From NCBI GenBank assembly GCA_947502975.1, contig CANNBV010000001.1, positions 558,001 to 622,000 on the forward strand: a stretch of DNA of 64,000 nt. Reading direction: 5' to 3'. Below the pieces are notes generated by a model. That model ran no database searches. It saw nothing but the letters and a program-made list of their open reading frames with translations, and was not told the origin of the DNA. Shown in pieces: positions 16,971-24,855 of this stretch (position 1 is the stretch's first letter; each line of letters begins with the position of its first letter). The stretch is from an uncultured Flavobacteriaceae bacterium (lineage in GTDB: Bacteria; Bacteroidota; Bacteroidia; Flavobacteriales; Flavobacteriaceae). The position numbers and the translations under genes are program-made.

Positions 16971-17001
16971 TTTGTAGATTAATTAATTAGAATTATATTT
17001 G
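16971..17001 (+). promoter_or_regulatory. Bacteroidota promoter for rplU-rpmA
   Basis: TTTG (16971-16974), 19-base spacer, TATATTTG (16994-17001), then GCAC. This is a textbook -33/-7 pair and gives a leader of about 55 bases. Confidence 0.85.
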
Positions 17002-17063
17002 CACCCGCCTTAAGCAAATTAAGGTGTTTTTTGAATATAAATAATTAATAAAAACGTTACGCT

Positions 17064-17762
17064 ATGTACGCAATTGTAGAGATAGCAGGGCATCAATTTA
17101 AAGTTGAAAAAGACCAAAAAGTTTTTGTTAACCGTTTGCAAACAGAAGAAGGTAAGAAAGTTTCTTTCGACAATGTTCTTTTAATTGGTGATGGTGACAA
17201 AGTAACTGTAGGCGCCCCAGCTATAGGCGGAGCACAAGTAAGTGCAAAAGTCTTAAAGCACCTTAAAGGAGATAAGGTGATAGTTTTCAAAAAGAAAAGA
17301 AGAAAAGGTTACCGTGTAAAAAATGGTCACAGACAATCTTTATCTGAAATCGTAATTGAAAGCATCGTAGCTTCAGGAGCTAAACCAGCTAAAAAAGCTG
17401 CTGCTAAAACAGAAGCTAAAAAGGCTGAACCAAAAAAGGCAGAAGCAAAAGCAACTGCTCCAAAAACTGAAGCAAAGAAAGCAGCACCAAAAGCTGCTGC
17501 TAAAAAAACAACAGGAAAAGCAGATGATTTAAAGAAAATAGAAGGTATTGGTCCTAAAATTGCTTCGACATTAGTAGAAGCTGGGATTGCAACTTTTGCT
17601 GATTTAGCAAAAGCTAAGCCTGAGGCAATTTCTGAAATTATTGCAGGAGTTCGTGGAAACCACGTAACTGACACTTGGCCAGCACAAGCTAAATTAGCAG
17701 CTGATGGTAAGTGGGACGAGCTTAAAAAATGGCAAGACGAATTAGATGGTGGTAAAGCTTAA
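17064..17762 (+). CDS. rplU: Ribosomal protein bL21 fused to a helix-hairpin-helix tail
   Basis: A 232-residue protein, more than twice the length of normal L21. Residues 1-103 are bL21 (MYAIVEIAGHQFKVEK, KKRRKGYRVKNGHRQ), which binds 23S rRNA in the large subunit. A 45-residue linker rich in Lys, Ala, Glu and Pro follows, then a compact domain from about 153 (DDLKKIEGIGPKIASTLVEAG) that is a helix-hairpin-helix of the kind that binds nucleic acid, ending KWDELKKWQDELDGGKA. I have seen this fusion annotated in flavobacteria. It lies 37 bases ahead of rpmA, the standard pairing. Confidence 0.93.
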   Translation: MYAIVEIAGHQFKVEKDQKVFVNRLQTEEGKKVSFDNVLLIGDGDKVTVGAPAIGGAQVSAKVLKHLKGDKVIVFKKKRRKGYRVKNGHRQSLSEIVIESIVASGAKPAKKAAAKTEAKKAEPKKAEAKATAPKTEAKKAAPKAAAKKTTGKADDLKKIEGIGPKIASTLVEAGIATFADLAKAKPEAISEIIAGVRGNHVTDTWPAQAKLAADGKWDELKKWQDELDGGKA

Positions 17763-17799
17763 ACTTTTTCACTTAGTAACAATATAAAATCGAAATAAA

Positions 17800-18060
17800 A
17801 TGGCACATAAAAAAGGAGTCGGAAGTTCGAAAAACGGTAGAGAATCAGAATCGAAACGCTTAGGTGTTAAGATTTTTGGTGGTCAAGCTGCAATAGCTGG
17901 GAACATTATCGTAAGACAAAGAGGAAATACACATCATCCAGGTGAAAACGTATATTCTTCTAAAGACCATACATTACACGCTAGAGTAGATGGTGTTGTA
18001 AAATTCACAAAGAAAAAAGATAACAAATCTTATGTTTCTGTAGTACCGTTTGAGGCTTAA
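17800..18060 (+). CDS. rpmA: Ribosomal protein bL27
   Basis: An 86-residue bL27, component of the large subunit near the peptidyl transferase centre. The sequence opens [16 protein letters not shown] and contains [17 protein letters not shown], and HPGENV, all typical. It begins directly with MAHKKG, so no N-terminal extension requiring cleavage is present. Second gene of the rplU-rpmA operon, closed by a terminator 25 bases later. Confidence 0.95.
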   Translation: MAHKKGVGSSKNGRESESKRLGVKIFGGQAAIAGNIIVRQRGNTHHPGENVYSSKDHTLHARVDGVVKFTKKKDNKSYVSVVPFEA

Positions 18061-18084
18061 GAAACACAATTTCTTTTAAAATTT

Positions 18085-18118
18085 AAAAACCCTTTCTGGA
18101 AACAGAGAGGGTTTTTTT
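18085..18118 (+). terminator. Terminator of rplU-rpmA
   Basis: AAACCCTtTCTG, loop GAAA, CAGAgAGGGTTTTTTT: 12-base stem with one mismatch pair and a run of T. Confidence 0.85.
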
Positions 18119-18244
18119 GTACAAAAAAGGCAAATGTTTATTCAACTTTTATTTAATGTTAATTCAATTTTAAATCTATATGTTTTTCATCTTATTAATA
18201 ACATAAGCTTAAAAATCAATTAAAGTGCTTCATCATGGTCTTTT

Positions 18245-18263
18245 GTTATTTCGTACGAATAAC
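18245..18263. promoter_or_regulatory. Imperfect dyad GTTATT-T-CGTACG-AATAAC, candidate operator
   Basis: Inverted arms GTTATT and AATAAC surround the self-complementary centre CGTACG, with one extra T on the left. It lies 18 bases before the TonB receptor start, in the place where a repressor or activator of the phytate pair could bind. No Pho-box-like direct repeat was found. Confidence 0.4.
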
Positions 18264-18280
18264 TAATCGACAATTTAATC

Positions 18281-21124
18281 ATGAAAAAGTACTACGTATT
18301 TTTATTATTTACATTATTATCTTCTTTTGCCAGTTTCTCTCAAAATGGTAATATCAAAGGAAAAATTATTGACGAGAATGGACTATCTGTTCCATTTGGA
18401 AACATCATTATTGAATCACTAAATAAAGGAGCTATTTCTAACGAAGATGGTGAATTCCTATTTGTAGATATTCCTTCTGGTATTCAAAAACTTAAAACAA
18501 CATTTATTGGTTATGGCGACAATATTACAGAAGTTACCGTATTAGAAAACGAAACTATAACTGTTGTAATAACTATTGCTCCAAGTTCTGTAGAGTTAGA
18601 AGATATCTTGATAACTGGATATAATAGCGGACAAACAAAAGCCTTAAATGCTCAAAAAAATAAGCAGAACATTACCAATATTGTATCTACAGATCAAGTA
18701 GGTAAGTTTCCTGACGCTAATATTGGTGACGCGATGAAACGTATCCCTGGTATTACCATGCAGGTAGACCAAGGTGAAGCACGTAATATCATTATTCGTG
18801 GTTTGGCACCTCAATTAAATTCTGTAACATTAAATGGTAGTCGTATTCCATCTGCTGAAGGTGATAATAGAAATATACAGATGGATCTCATTCCAGCGGA
18901 TATGATTCAATTAATTGAAGTAAATAAAGCCGTAACACCTGATATGGATGGTGATGCACTTGGTGGTTCGGTAAACTTAGTAACTAGAACCTCTCCAAAT
19001 GGATTTAGAGTTGCTGCAACGGCAGGTTCTGGTGTAAACTTTATCACTAATAAACGTATTGTAAACGGATCATTTTTAATTGGAGATAAAACCAATGATG
19101 GTAAATTTGGTTACATGTTTTCTGCCTCATTAAATGATACCGATTTTGGTTCAGATAACGTTGAAGCAGAATGGGTAAACGAAGCAGAAAGTCCGCTTTC
19201 TGGTGAGGATATAGACGTTGATCCTTATGTAGAAGAATCTGATATCAGAACGTATTTAGTACAACGTATTCGTAGAAGTTTTTCTGCAAATTTTGATTAT
19301 GCCTTCAACCCTAATAACAAGTTGTATTTAAAAACTATGTATAACTGGAGAGACGATAGAGAAAATCGATATAGATTACGTTACCGTTCCATCGAACCAA
19401 TTTTTGAAGATGGTACTGAAAACATCACTGGTTTTCAAGGCGAAATAAGAAGACAAACTAAGGGTGGTATTGATAACGACAGAAACCAAAACACACGTTT
19501 AGAGGATCAACGTATGCAGAATTACACTTTTGGAGGAGAACATCTAATTGGCAAAATTAAGTTTGATTGGATGGGAGCTTATGCTAGTGCATCAGAAGAA
19601 CGTTTAAATGAACGTTATATTGAATATGAACTAGAGGAAACAGAAGGCGGAAATCCAATACCATTTACTACCGATTTTTCTAATACAGAATTTCCTGTAA
19701 TAATGCCGGCAAATTCTAGTGATGTCCTTTTAAGTAGATTCAGTTTGAATGAAATAACAGAAGAAAATCAATTTACAGAAGAAAAAGATTGGAACTTCTT
19801 TGCCAATTTAGAAATGCCTTTAAGCTTTGTGAAAGAACAAGAAGGGGTCATTAAGGTTGGTGGCCGTTTAAGATTTAAAGAGAAAGATAGAAGCAATAAC
19901 TTCTTTGAATTTTCACCAGAAACGGGCAACTTCGACAATATGGCATTATTGCCACTAGTTGATCAAACGGATGCTGATTTTTTAGCAGGAAGTCAATATG
20001 TGGCTGGTCCTTATGTAGATCCTGAATATTTAGGAACACTTGATTTTCAAAATTCTGATGTATTTAGCAGCGAATCTGTAGTGGATGAATTTTTATCTGG
20101 AAATTATCTAGTTAAAGAAGACGTTTACGCGGGTTACACTATGATTAATCAACAAGTTTCAGATAAATTATCAATTTTAGCTGGTATTCGTGTAGAGAAT
20201 ACAGAAATTGAAACCACAGGTAATCTAGTTGTTTTTGATGATGAAGGTGATTTTGATCCAAATGCTTCGGGTGAGATTAAAGATGATAACTCTTATATTA
20301 ATATCCTTCCAGGACTTCATCTTAAATATAATGTTACCAATAATACTGTGTTACGTTTTGCTTGGACAAACACAATAGCGAGACCAAATTATATTGATTT
20401 AGTACCTTTCAGAAATGTGGTTAGAGAAGACGAAGAAGTAAGTATAGGCAACCCAGAATTAAGTGCTACTAAATCTATGAACTTTGATTTGATGGGGGAA
20501 CACTATTTTAAAAGTGTTGGTTTAATTTCTGCAGGCGTATTTCATAAGAGTATTGAAGATTTTATATACACATCTCAGTTTACAGATGCGTCTACAGGTT
20601 TTGATGCATTTCAACCTCAAAATGGAGATGATGCTTCTATTACTGGTATTGAAGCTTCTTTTCAACGTAAATTAGATTTCTTACCAGGCTTCGCTAAAAA
20701 TTTCAGTGTATTTTTGAATTATACATATTTAACATCTAGCGCTGATGGTATTAGAAATGAAGATGGTGATGAGCGTACAGATTTAGATTTACCAGGAACA
20801 GCACCAAATATGTTTAATGGTTCACTTTCATATGGAGGAAAACGATTAAATTTAAGATTATCTGCAAACTTTTCTGATGCTTACATAGATGAAATTGGAG
20901 GAAATGCTTTTGAAGACAGGTATTACGATGAGCAATTCTTCCTAGATTTTAATGCATCATATGCGTTTAATGATAACTTACGTTTATATGTAGACTTAAA
21001 CAATATTACCGATCAGCCTTTACGTTACTTTCAAGGCGTTAAAAATAGAACGATGCAAATAGAATATTATGGTAGAAGATTAACTTTTGGTTTGAAATAT
21101 GATTTATTCAAACATAAAAAATAA
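18281..21124 (+). CDS. TonB-dependent outer-membrane receptor (phytate-linked)
   Basis: A 947-residue receptor. Signal peptide (1-20, SFASFSQ); carboxypeptidase-regulatory-like beta domain (about 24-105, GNIKGKIIDENGLSVPFGNI); plug domain from about 115 (QVGKFPDANIGDAMKRIPGITMQ, split here: IRGLAPQLNSVTLNG); and a 22-strand barrel to the end, closing with RLTFGLKYDL. This is the TonB receptor subfamily often called TBDT-outer membrane ferrichrome-like, not a SusC with a SusD partner. It is followed after eight bases by a beta-propeller phytase, so uptake of phytate, its breakdown products or phosphate-rich inositol compounds is the likely role. Likely co-transcribed with the phytase. Confidence 0.85.
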   Translation: MKKYYVFLLFTLLSSFASFSQNGNIKGKIIDENGLSVPFGNIIIESLNKGAISNEDGEFLFVDIPSGIQKLKTTFIGYGDNITEVTVLENETITVVITIAPSSVELEDILITGYNSGQTKALNAQKNKQNITNIVSTDQVGKFPDANIGDAMKRIPGITMQVDQGEARNIIIRGLAPQLNSVTLNGSRIPSAEGDNRNIQMDLIPADMIQLIEVNKAVTPDMDGDALGGSVNLVTRTSPNGFRVAATAGSGVNFITNKRIVNGSFLIGDKTNDGKFGYMFSASLNDTDFGSDNVEAEWVNEAESPLSGEDIDVDPYVEESDIRTYLVQRIRRSFSANFDYAFNPNNKLYLKTMYNWRDDRENRYRLRYRSIEPIFEDGTENITGFQGEIRRQTKGGIDNDRNQNTRLEDQRMQNYTFGGEHLIGKIKFDWMGAYASASEERLNERYIEYELEETEGGNPIPFTTDFSNTEFPVIMPANSSDVLLSRFSLNEITEENQFTEEKDWNFFANLEMPLSFVKEQEGVIKVGGRLRFKEKDRSNNFFEFSPETGNFDNMALLPLVDQTDADFLAGSQYVAGPYVDPEYLGTLDFQNSDVFSSESVVDEFLSGNYLVKEDVYAGYTMINQQVSDKLSILAGIRVENTEIETTGNLVVFDDEGDFDPNASGEIKDDNSYINILPGLHLKYNVTNNTVLRFAWTNTIARPNYIDLVPFRNVVREDEEVSIGNPELSATKSMNFDLMGEHYFKSVGLISAGVFHKSIEDFIYTSQFTDASTGFDAFQPQNGDDASITGIEASFQRKLDFLPGFAKNFSVFLNYTYLTSSADGIRNEDGDERTDLDLPGTAPNMFNGSLSYGGKRLNLRLSANFSDAYIDEIGGNAFEDRYYDEQFFLDFNASYAFNDNLRLYVDLNNITDQPLRYFQGVKNRTMQIEYYGRRLTFGLKYDLFKHKK

Positions 21125-21132
21125 AATTGTAG

Positions 21133-22140
21133 ATGAGAAGTCATTTTATAGTTATAATTGGGCTATTGCTAGTATCGTGTGGAAAAAAATTACCCGTAAT
21201 TGGCCCCGATATAATTACAGAAAAAACACTGCATGATACCGATGATCCAGCTATATGGGTAAACCCAAAAGATGCTTCACAAAGTATCGTTTTTGGAACA
21301 GATAAAGATACAGACGGCGCTATTTATGCCTTTGATTTGCAAGGTAAGATCATTGAAGACAAAACTATTAGAGGTTTAAAACGTCCTAATAATATTGATT
21401 TAAAATATGGTTTTAAATTAAATGATTCTACAGAAGTTGATGTGATAGCATTTACTGAAAGAGAGCGCCAACAAATACGATTGTTTTCTGTTCCAGATAT
21501 GACACCTTTAGATAATGGTGGTTTTAAAGTGTTCGAAGATGCAGAAATTCCTGAGCATAAATTGCCTATGGGAATCGCGCTTTATAAATCACCAAAAACT
21601 AATAAAGTATACGCTATAGTTGGAAGAAAATCTGGGCCTAAGTATGGCTATTTATACCAATATGAATTTGTTTCAGATAGCACGGGTGTAAAAGCAGAAC
21701 TTGTAAGACAATTTGGTGAGTTTAGTGAAAAAAAGGAAATAGAAGCCATAGCTGTAGATGATAAAAATGGAATTGTGTACTATTCTGATGAAATGCATTG
21801 CATTCGTAAATATTATGCAGAACCGTCCAAAACAGTGGATGAAATTTTTTGTTTTGGCGGAGACTATTTTAAGCGCGATATTGAGGGAATTGCTATTGCA
21901 GATTATGAAAACGCATCATATTTGATTGTTTCAAATCAACAAGCACATACATTCAATGTTTTCGATATAAAAACCAATGCATTTATAAAAGAAATTAACT
22001 TGGGGACTTTAGAGACCGACGGTTGCGATCTTACGACAACTGGTCTAGGAAAAGCATTTCCAAATGGATTATTTGTAAGTATGAATGATGACATGAATTT
22101 CTTTTTTCATGACTTAGCAAAACTCAAATTACAAGAGTAA
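21133..22140 (+). CDS. Beta-propeller phytase (3-phytase), lipoprotein
   Basis: A 335-residue lipoprotein with lipobox ending at Cys16 (LLLVSCGKK). The mature part is a six-bladed propeller of the BPP class: DDPAIWVNP near residue 37, GLKRPNNIDL, the metal/substrate-site EIEAIAVDD and DIEGIAIAD motifs, and TDGCDLTTTGLGKAFPNG with closing SMNDDMN. BPP enzymes release phosphate from calcium-phytate. Membrane anchoring in the outer membrane or periplasm beside the receptor at 18281 suggests a phytate-scavenging pair. Length is typical. It starts eight bases after the receptor gene. Confidence 0.9.
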   Translation: MRSHFIVIIGLLLVSCGKKLPVIGPDIITEKTLHDTDDPAIWVNPKDASQSIVFGTDKDTDGAIYAFDLQGKIIEDKTIRGLKRPNNIDLKYGFKLNDSTEVDVIAFTERERQQIRLFSVPDMTPLDNGGFKVFEDAEIPEHKLPMGIALYKSPKTNKVYAIVGRKSGPKYGYLYQYEFVSDSTGVKAELVRQFGEFSEKKEIEAIAVDDKNGIVYYSDEMHCIRKYYAEPSKTVDEIFCFGGDYFKRDIEGIAIADYENASYLIVSNQQAHTFNVFDIKTNAFIKEINLGTLETDGCDLTTTGLGKAFPNGLFVSMNDDMNFFFHDLAKLKLQE

Positions 22141-22163
22141 ATTTATCTTATTGTTTAATTTAC

Positions 22164-22198
22164 AAAAGAGCTCTTTCTTGAATGGAAAGGGCTTTTTT
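22164..22198. terminator. Bidirectional terminator
   Basis: AAAAGAGCTCTTTC, loop, GGAAAGGGCTTTTTT between the phytase stop and the convergent gene that ends at 22197. The stem contains G-U pairs. Confidence 0.7.
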
Positions 22199-22667
22199 AG
22201 TTTAGTATATCGCGCACAATCTTCAAATGATGCTTTGTATGAATTTCAATAAAACGAATAGTCTGTTTTTTTGATAACGTTCCAAAAAGAAAATGCTTAA
22301 AATAAGAGGTTTTTGGTAATGGTTTAATGGCTTCTAAATTTATTTTTGCCTGCGCCAATTGTTTTAATAAATCATCTTCTGTAATTACTTCTGGTGGTAA
22401 TACTATTTTTGGAGCTTTGCCTCTGCCTCTTGGAATAAAACCCAATGTAAATAGTATGATTCTTATGGGGTTAAAATCGGCTTTATAATCCTCTGGATTA
22501 GAGTTTACCATCATACCACAAATACCATTAACTACTTTTAGAGCATGGTCTAATTGCCAACCAATGGTGGATTGAGATACAGAGGCTTTTTTAAAATCTT
22601 TATTACTAATGTTGCCTTCTATTTCAGATAGAAGTTGGGTTATGATTTTAATTCGATTGATGCCCAT
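22197..22667 (-). CDS. DUF1569 / DinB-like protein
   Basis: A 156-residue protein of the DinB four-helix-bundle superfamily, DUF1569 type: SQSTIGWQLDHALKVV near the N-terminus, then KTSYFKHFLFGTLSKKQTIRFIEIHTKHHLKIV at the end. The three histidines expected to bind a metal are placed at LDHA and IHTKHH. Function in the cell is unknown; relatives are thiol-S-transferase-like or of unknown activity. The frame is open to an ATG at 22751, but the added 28 residues read as untranslated leader and a TATGTTTG -7 box falls inside them at 22683-22690, so the ATG at 22667 was chosen. Confidence 0.7.
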   Translation of the reverse strand: MGINRIKIITQLLSEIEGNISNKDFKKASVSQSTIGWQLDHALKVVNGICGMMVNSNPEDYKADFNPIRIILFTLGFIPRGRGKAPKIVLPPEVITEDDLLKQLAQAKINLEAIKPLPKTSYFKHFLFGTLSKKQTIRFIEIHTKHHLKIVRDILN

Positions 22668-22762
22668 ACTTAAAAATATTTCCAAACATATTAATAAAAT
22701 TACTAACTTTAAGGAATAGCAACTGTTATTTAAGCGAATGTTTAACTTCAAACTACTTAATT

Positions 22763-23032
22763 ATGTTACCGTTTAGATCAGAAATTAGAAACTCCCCAAC
22801 ACAACCTACAATTAAGATTTTTTTAAGTGATGAATCTTTAGACGGACGGATAAAAAAACACCTTGAACATTTCAATGAAATAGAAGAGGTAGAAATCCGA
22901 GAAAGTATTGGTCAAAATCGTGTGAACGAAAACATTACTGTGTTTTTAAAAGAAGATGTGGATATCAATAGAATGAAAAAGTCTATCGATTCTAGTCTAT
23001 GGTGGTATTTTGAGGAAGACCCTGTGGGCTAA
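22763..23032 (+). CDS. Hypothetical protein, 89 aa
   Basis: I do not recognise this small acidic protein. It has no signal peptide or membrane segment and reads as an alpha/beta domain: a strand TIKIFLSDE, helix RIKKHLEHFN, strand EVEIRE, strand NITVFLKEDVD, helix RMKKSIDSSL, ending WWYFEEDPVG, an order that resembles a ferredoxin-like fold. It stands alone and is followed by a hairpin at 23063. No function is suggested by neighbours. Confidence 0.6.
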   Translation: MLPFRSEIRNSPTQPTIKIFLSDESLDGRIKKHLEHFNEIEEVEIRESIGQNRVNENITVFLKEDVDINRMKKSIDSSLWWYFEEDPVG

Positions 23033-23062
23033 TACTAATTTAAGTAAACAATATATAGTAAG

Positions 23063-23098
23063 GAGTTTGAGTTATGATTATAATTCAAACTCTTTTTT
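23063..23098 (+). terminator. Terminator-like hairpin
   Basis: GAGTTTGA ... TCAAACTC, extended inwards through A-T and G-U pairs to about 13 pairs, followed by TTTTTT. It ends the 89-aa gene but also overlaps the open frame of the next gene's possible N-terminus. Confidence 0.65.
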
Positions 23099-23131
23099 AT
23101 TAAATCAACAGTATTTATAGTAACCTTTATT

Positions 23132-23878
23132 TTGATTTTTGGATTTCAACATTCAAAAGAAAAACCGCATGTTGCAGATCTTAAAAAAATTGTAACCCTA
23201 GAAAAGATTGAAAAAGTGCATCCTGTTTTAGATAGTTTAAAATTGAATATCAATTTCAAAAAACGAGGTAACTACAACACGTTGAAAAGTCGAATCCTTG
23301 AAAGTAGAGTGTTTTTTCAACACTTTTATGAAGTAGACTCGGGTAAAGCATTGGATAGTGCGTCCCATTTTATTTATAACAAATTAATTAATGAACTTGT
23401 GCCGCATTGGTATAATACTACATGGGATTTTAATGGGCATACTAATATTCCGAATGAAGGTGATATTGCATGTGGTTATTTTGTGTCTACTACACTAAAA
23501 CATTTAGGTTTTAATTTGAATCGTTATAAAATGGCACAACAGGCTGGTTTAATAGAAGCACAAGTTTTACAGACAAAGCAAGAATTAAAACACTTTTATA
23601 ATATCTCTTTTGATGCTTTAAAACAAAAGATGAATGCGATGTACAACGATGGTATTTATTTTGTAGGATTGGATAATCATGTAGGTTATGTGTTAATAAA
23701 AGACAAGGAACTTTATTTTTTACATTCTAGTTATTATGATGATAAAGTGATGATTGAATTAGCAGAAACATCACCATGTTTTTATTCAAATTATTATGTT
23801 TTTGCTGAAATAACAACAAATAAAGATTTAATGAAAAAATGGATTTTCAACACACATTTACAAATACCTAATTCTTAA
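23132..23878 (+). CDS. Secreted NlpC/P60- or CHAP-like cysteine hydrolase candidate
   Basis: A protein of about 248 residues that I cannot assign to a named family. Its core looks like a papain-fold hydrolase: a Gly-Asp followed by a Cys at a helix start (NEGDIACGYFVSTTLKHLG), then a His on a strand (LDNHVGYVL) and a further His (LYFLHSS). The start is uncertain. No ATG exists in the frame, which opens after a stop at 23081; TTG at 23132 is used here, but an extension from about 23099 would give a good signal peptide (KSTVFIVTFILIFGF). A non-ATG start is therefore likely. Its stop overlaps the next ATG by one base, so the two genes act together. Confidence 0.55.
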   Translation: MIFGFQHSKEKPHVADLKKIVTLEKIEKVHPVLDSLKLNINFKKRGNYNTLKSRILESRVFFQHFYEVDSGKALDSASHFIYNKLINELVPHWYNTTWDFNGHTNIPNEGDIACGYFVSTTLKHLGFNLNRYKMAQQAGLIEAQVLQTKQELKHFYNISFDALKQKMNAMYNDGIYFVGLDNHVGYVLIKDKELYFLHSSYYDDKVMIELAETSPCFYSNYYVFAEITTNKDLMKKWIFNTHLQIPNS

Positions 23879-24648
23879 TGAAGCGGTTACTTTTTATTAC
23901 TTTTTTGATGGTTTTTAATTTAGGCTATAGTCAGCCTGAAGATCAAATAAGAACTATTCATGTGTTTGTGGCGTTGTGTGATAATTTAAACCAAGGTATT
24001 GTGCCGGTTCCTAAAAAATTGGGTAATGGACAAGATCCTAAAAACAATTTGTATTGGGGTGCGATGTATGGCGTAAAAAGTTATTTTAAACGCAGTAAAG
24101 ATTGGGTACTTATGTCTTTAACTAAAAATCCAGAACCTCATGTTTTAGAGCGTGTTTTATTTAAACATGCCACAACAAATGCGTATTTGTTGGCCGATGC
24201 TTATGATGGGAAATATATTAAGAACACTACTAAAGATTTTATTGAAGCTACTGCAGGCAGAAACGGAATTACTATTATAAATGGTAAGCAAGAATTAAAG
24301 TTTGGCGGCAACTCAGATTTGTTGGCTTATATAGGTCATGATGGTTTAATGGAGTTTGATGTTGAAGGTGATTTTAAACCAATTAACCAAACGAAAAGAG
24401 ATGCAATCATTTTAGCTTGTATAAGTAAAGATTATTTCAAGCCATATTTAGAACAAACAAAAGCAAACCCTTTGGTGTGGTCTACAGGATTAATGTCTCC
24501 CGAAGCCTACACTTTAAAATGGGCCTTAGATGGTTGGGCATTAAAAGAAACCGATTTAGAAATTCGTGAACGTGCTGCCAAAGCCTATCATCATTATCAA
24601 AAATGTGGTATAAGAGGGGCTAAACGTTTGTTGGTTACTGGGTGGTAA
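23878..24648 (+). CDS. Conserved secreted protein with caspase-like His/Cys arrangement
   Basis: A 256-residue exported protein (signal peptide 1-18, NLGYSQ). I recognise the sequence type (HVFVALCDN, GIVPVPKKLGNGQDP, NLYWGAMYGVK) as a widespread conserved hypothetical without a known job. A strand followed by His (LLAYIGHDG, about residue 153) and a later strand followed by Cys (AIILACISKDYF, about 181) have the spacing of the His-Cys dyad in clan CD (caspase, gingipain) peptidases; this is my inference. It overlaps the upstream hydrolase-like gene by one base and must be translated with it. A family A repeat begins five bases after its stop. Confidence 0.6.
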   Translation: MKRLLFITFLMVFNLGYSQPEDQIRTIHVFVALCDNLNQGIVPVPKKLGNGQDPKNNLYWGAMYGVKSYFKRSKDWVLMSLTKNPEPHVLERVLFKHATTNAYLLADAYDGKYIKNTTKDFIEATAGRNGITIINGKQELKFGGNSDLLAYIGHDGLMEFDVEGDFKPINQTKRDAIILACISKDYFKPYLEQTKANPLVWSTGLMSPEAYTLKWALDGWALKETDLEIRERAAKAYHHYQKCGIRGAKRLLVTGW

Positions 24649-24652
24649 TTTC

Positions 24653-24732
24653 CGCGTTAGGGATTGAACGGCATGTTGGAGCTCCTCGCAGAGAGCGACT
24701 AGTGAAAGCCCGACCCCTTGTGGGTAACGCCC
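24653..24732 (-). repeat. Family A intergenic structured repeat, copy 3
   Basis: Shortest copy (80 bases): CGCGTTAGGGATTGA ... GGGTAACGCCC, with GAGCTCCTCGCAGAGAGC forming the internal hairpin and the other arm reduced to CCCCTTGTGGG. It starts directly behind a stop codon. Confidence 0.85.
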
Positions 24733-24776
24733 AACTTCTCGATACAATACTTTATGCTTCGGGATTACTCGGAGTG

Positions 24777-24812
24777 ATAAAAAAATCCCAAACATTGCTG
24801 CTTGGGATTTAG
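24777..24812 (-). terminator. Terminator of ahcY
   Basis: On the minus strand AAATCCCAA, loop GCAGCAATG, TTTGGGATTTTTTT; 44 bases after the ahcY stop. Confidence 0.8.
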
Positions 24813-24817
24813 TATAT

Positions 24818-24850
24818 CATGAGATGCTGAAACTAGTTCAGCATGACAAT
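24818..24850 (-). repeat. Family B repeat, copy 2 (outer hairpin only)
   Basis: On the minus strand TGTCATGCTGAACTAGTTTC then AGCATCTCATG, the simple form without the inner hairpin, between ahcY and its terminator. Confidence 0.75.
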
Positions 24851-24855
24851 AAAAA

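Noticed and set aside
17327-17674. 115-codon frame antisense to rplU
   Set aside because: Shadow of the Lys/Ala-rich linker of L21.
24556-24795. 79-codon minus-strand frame
   Set aside because: Crosses a real gene end, a family A repeat and a terminator; no protein-like features.
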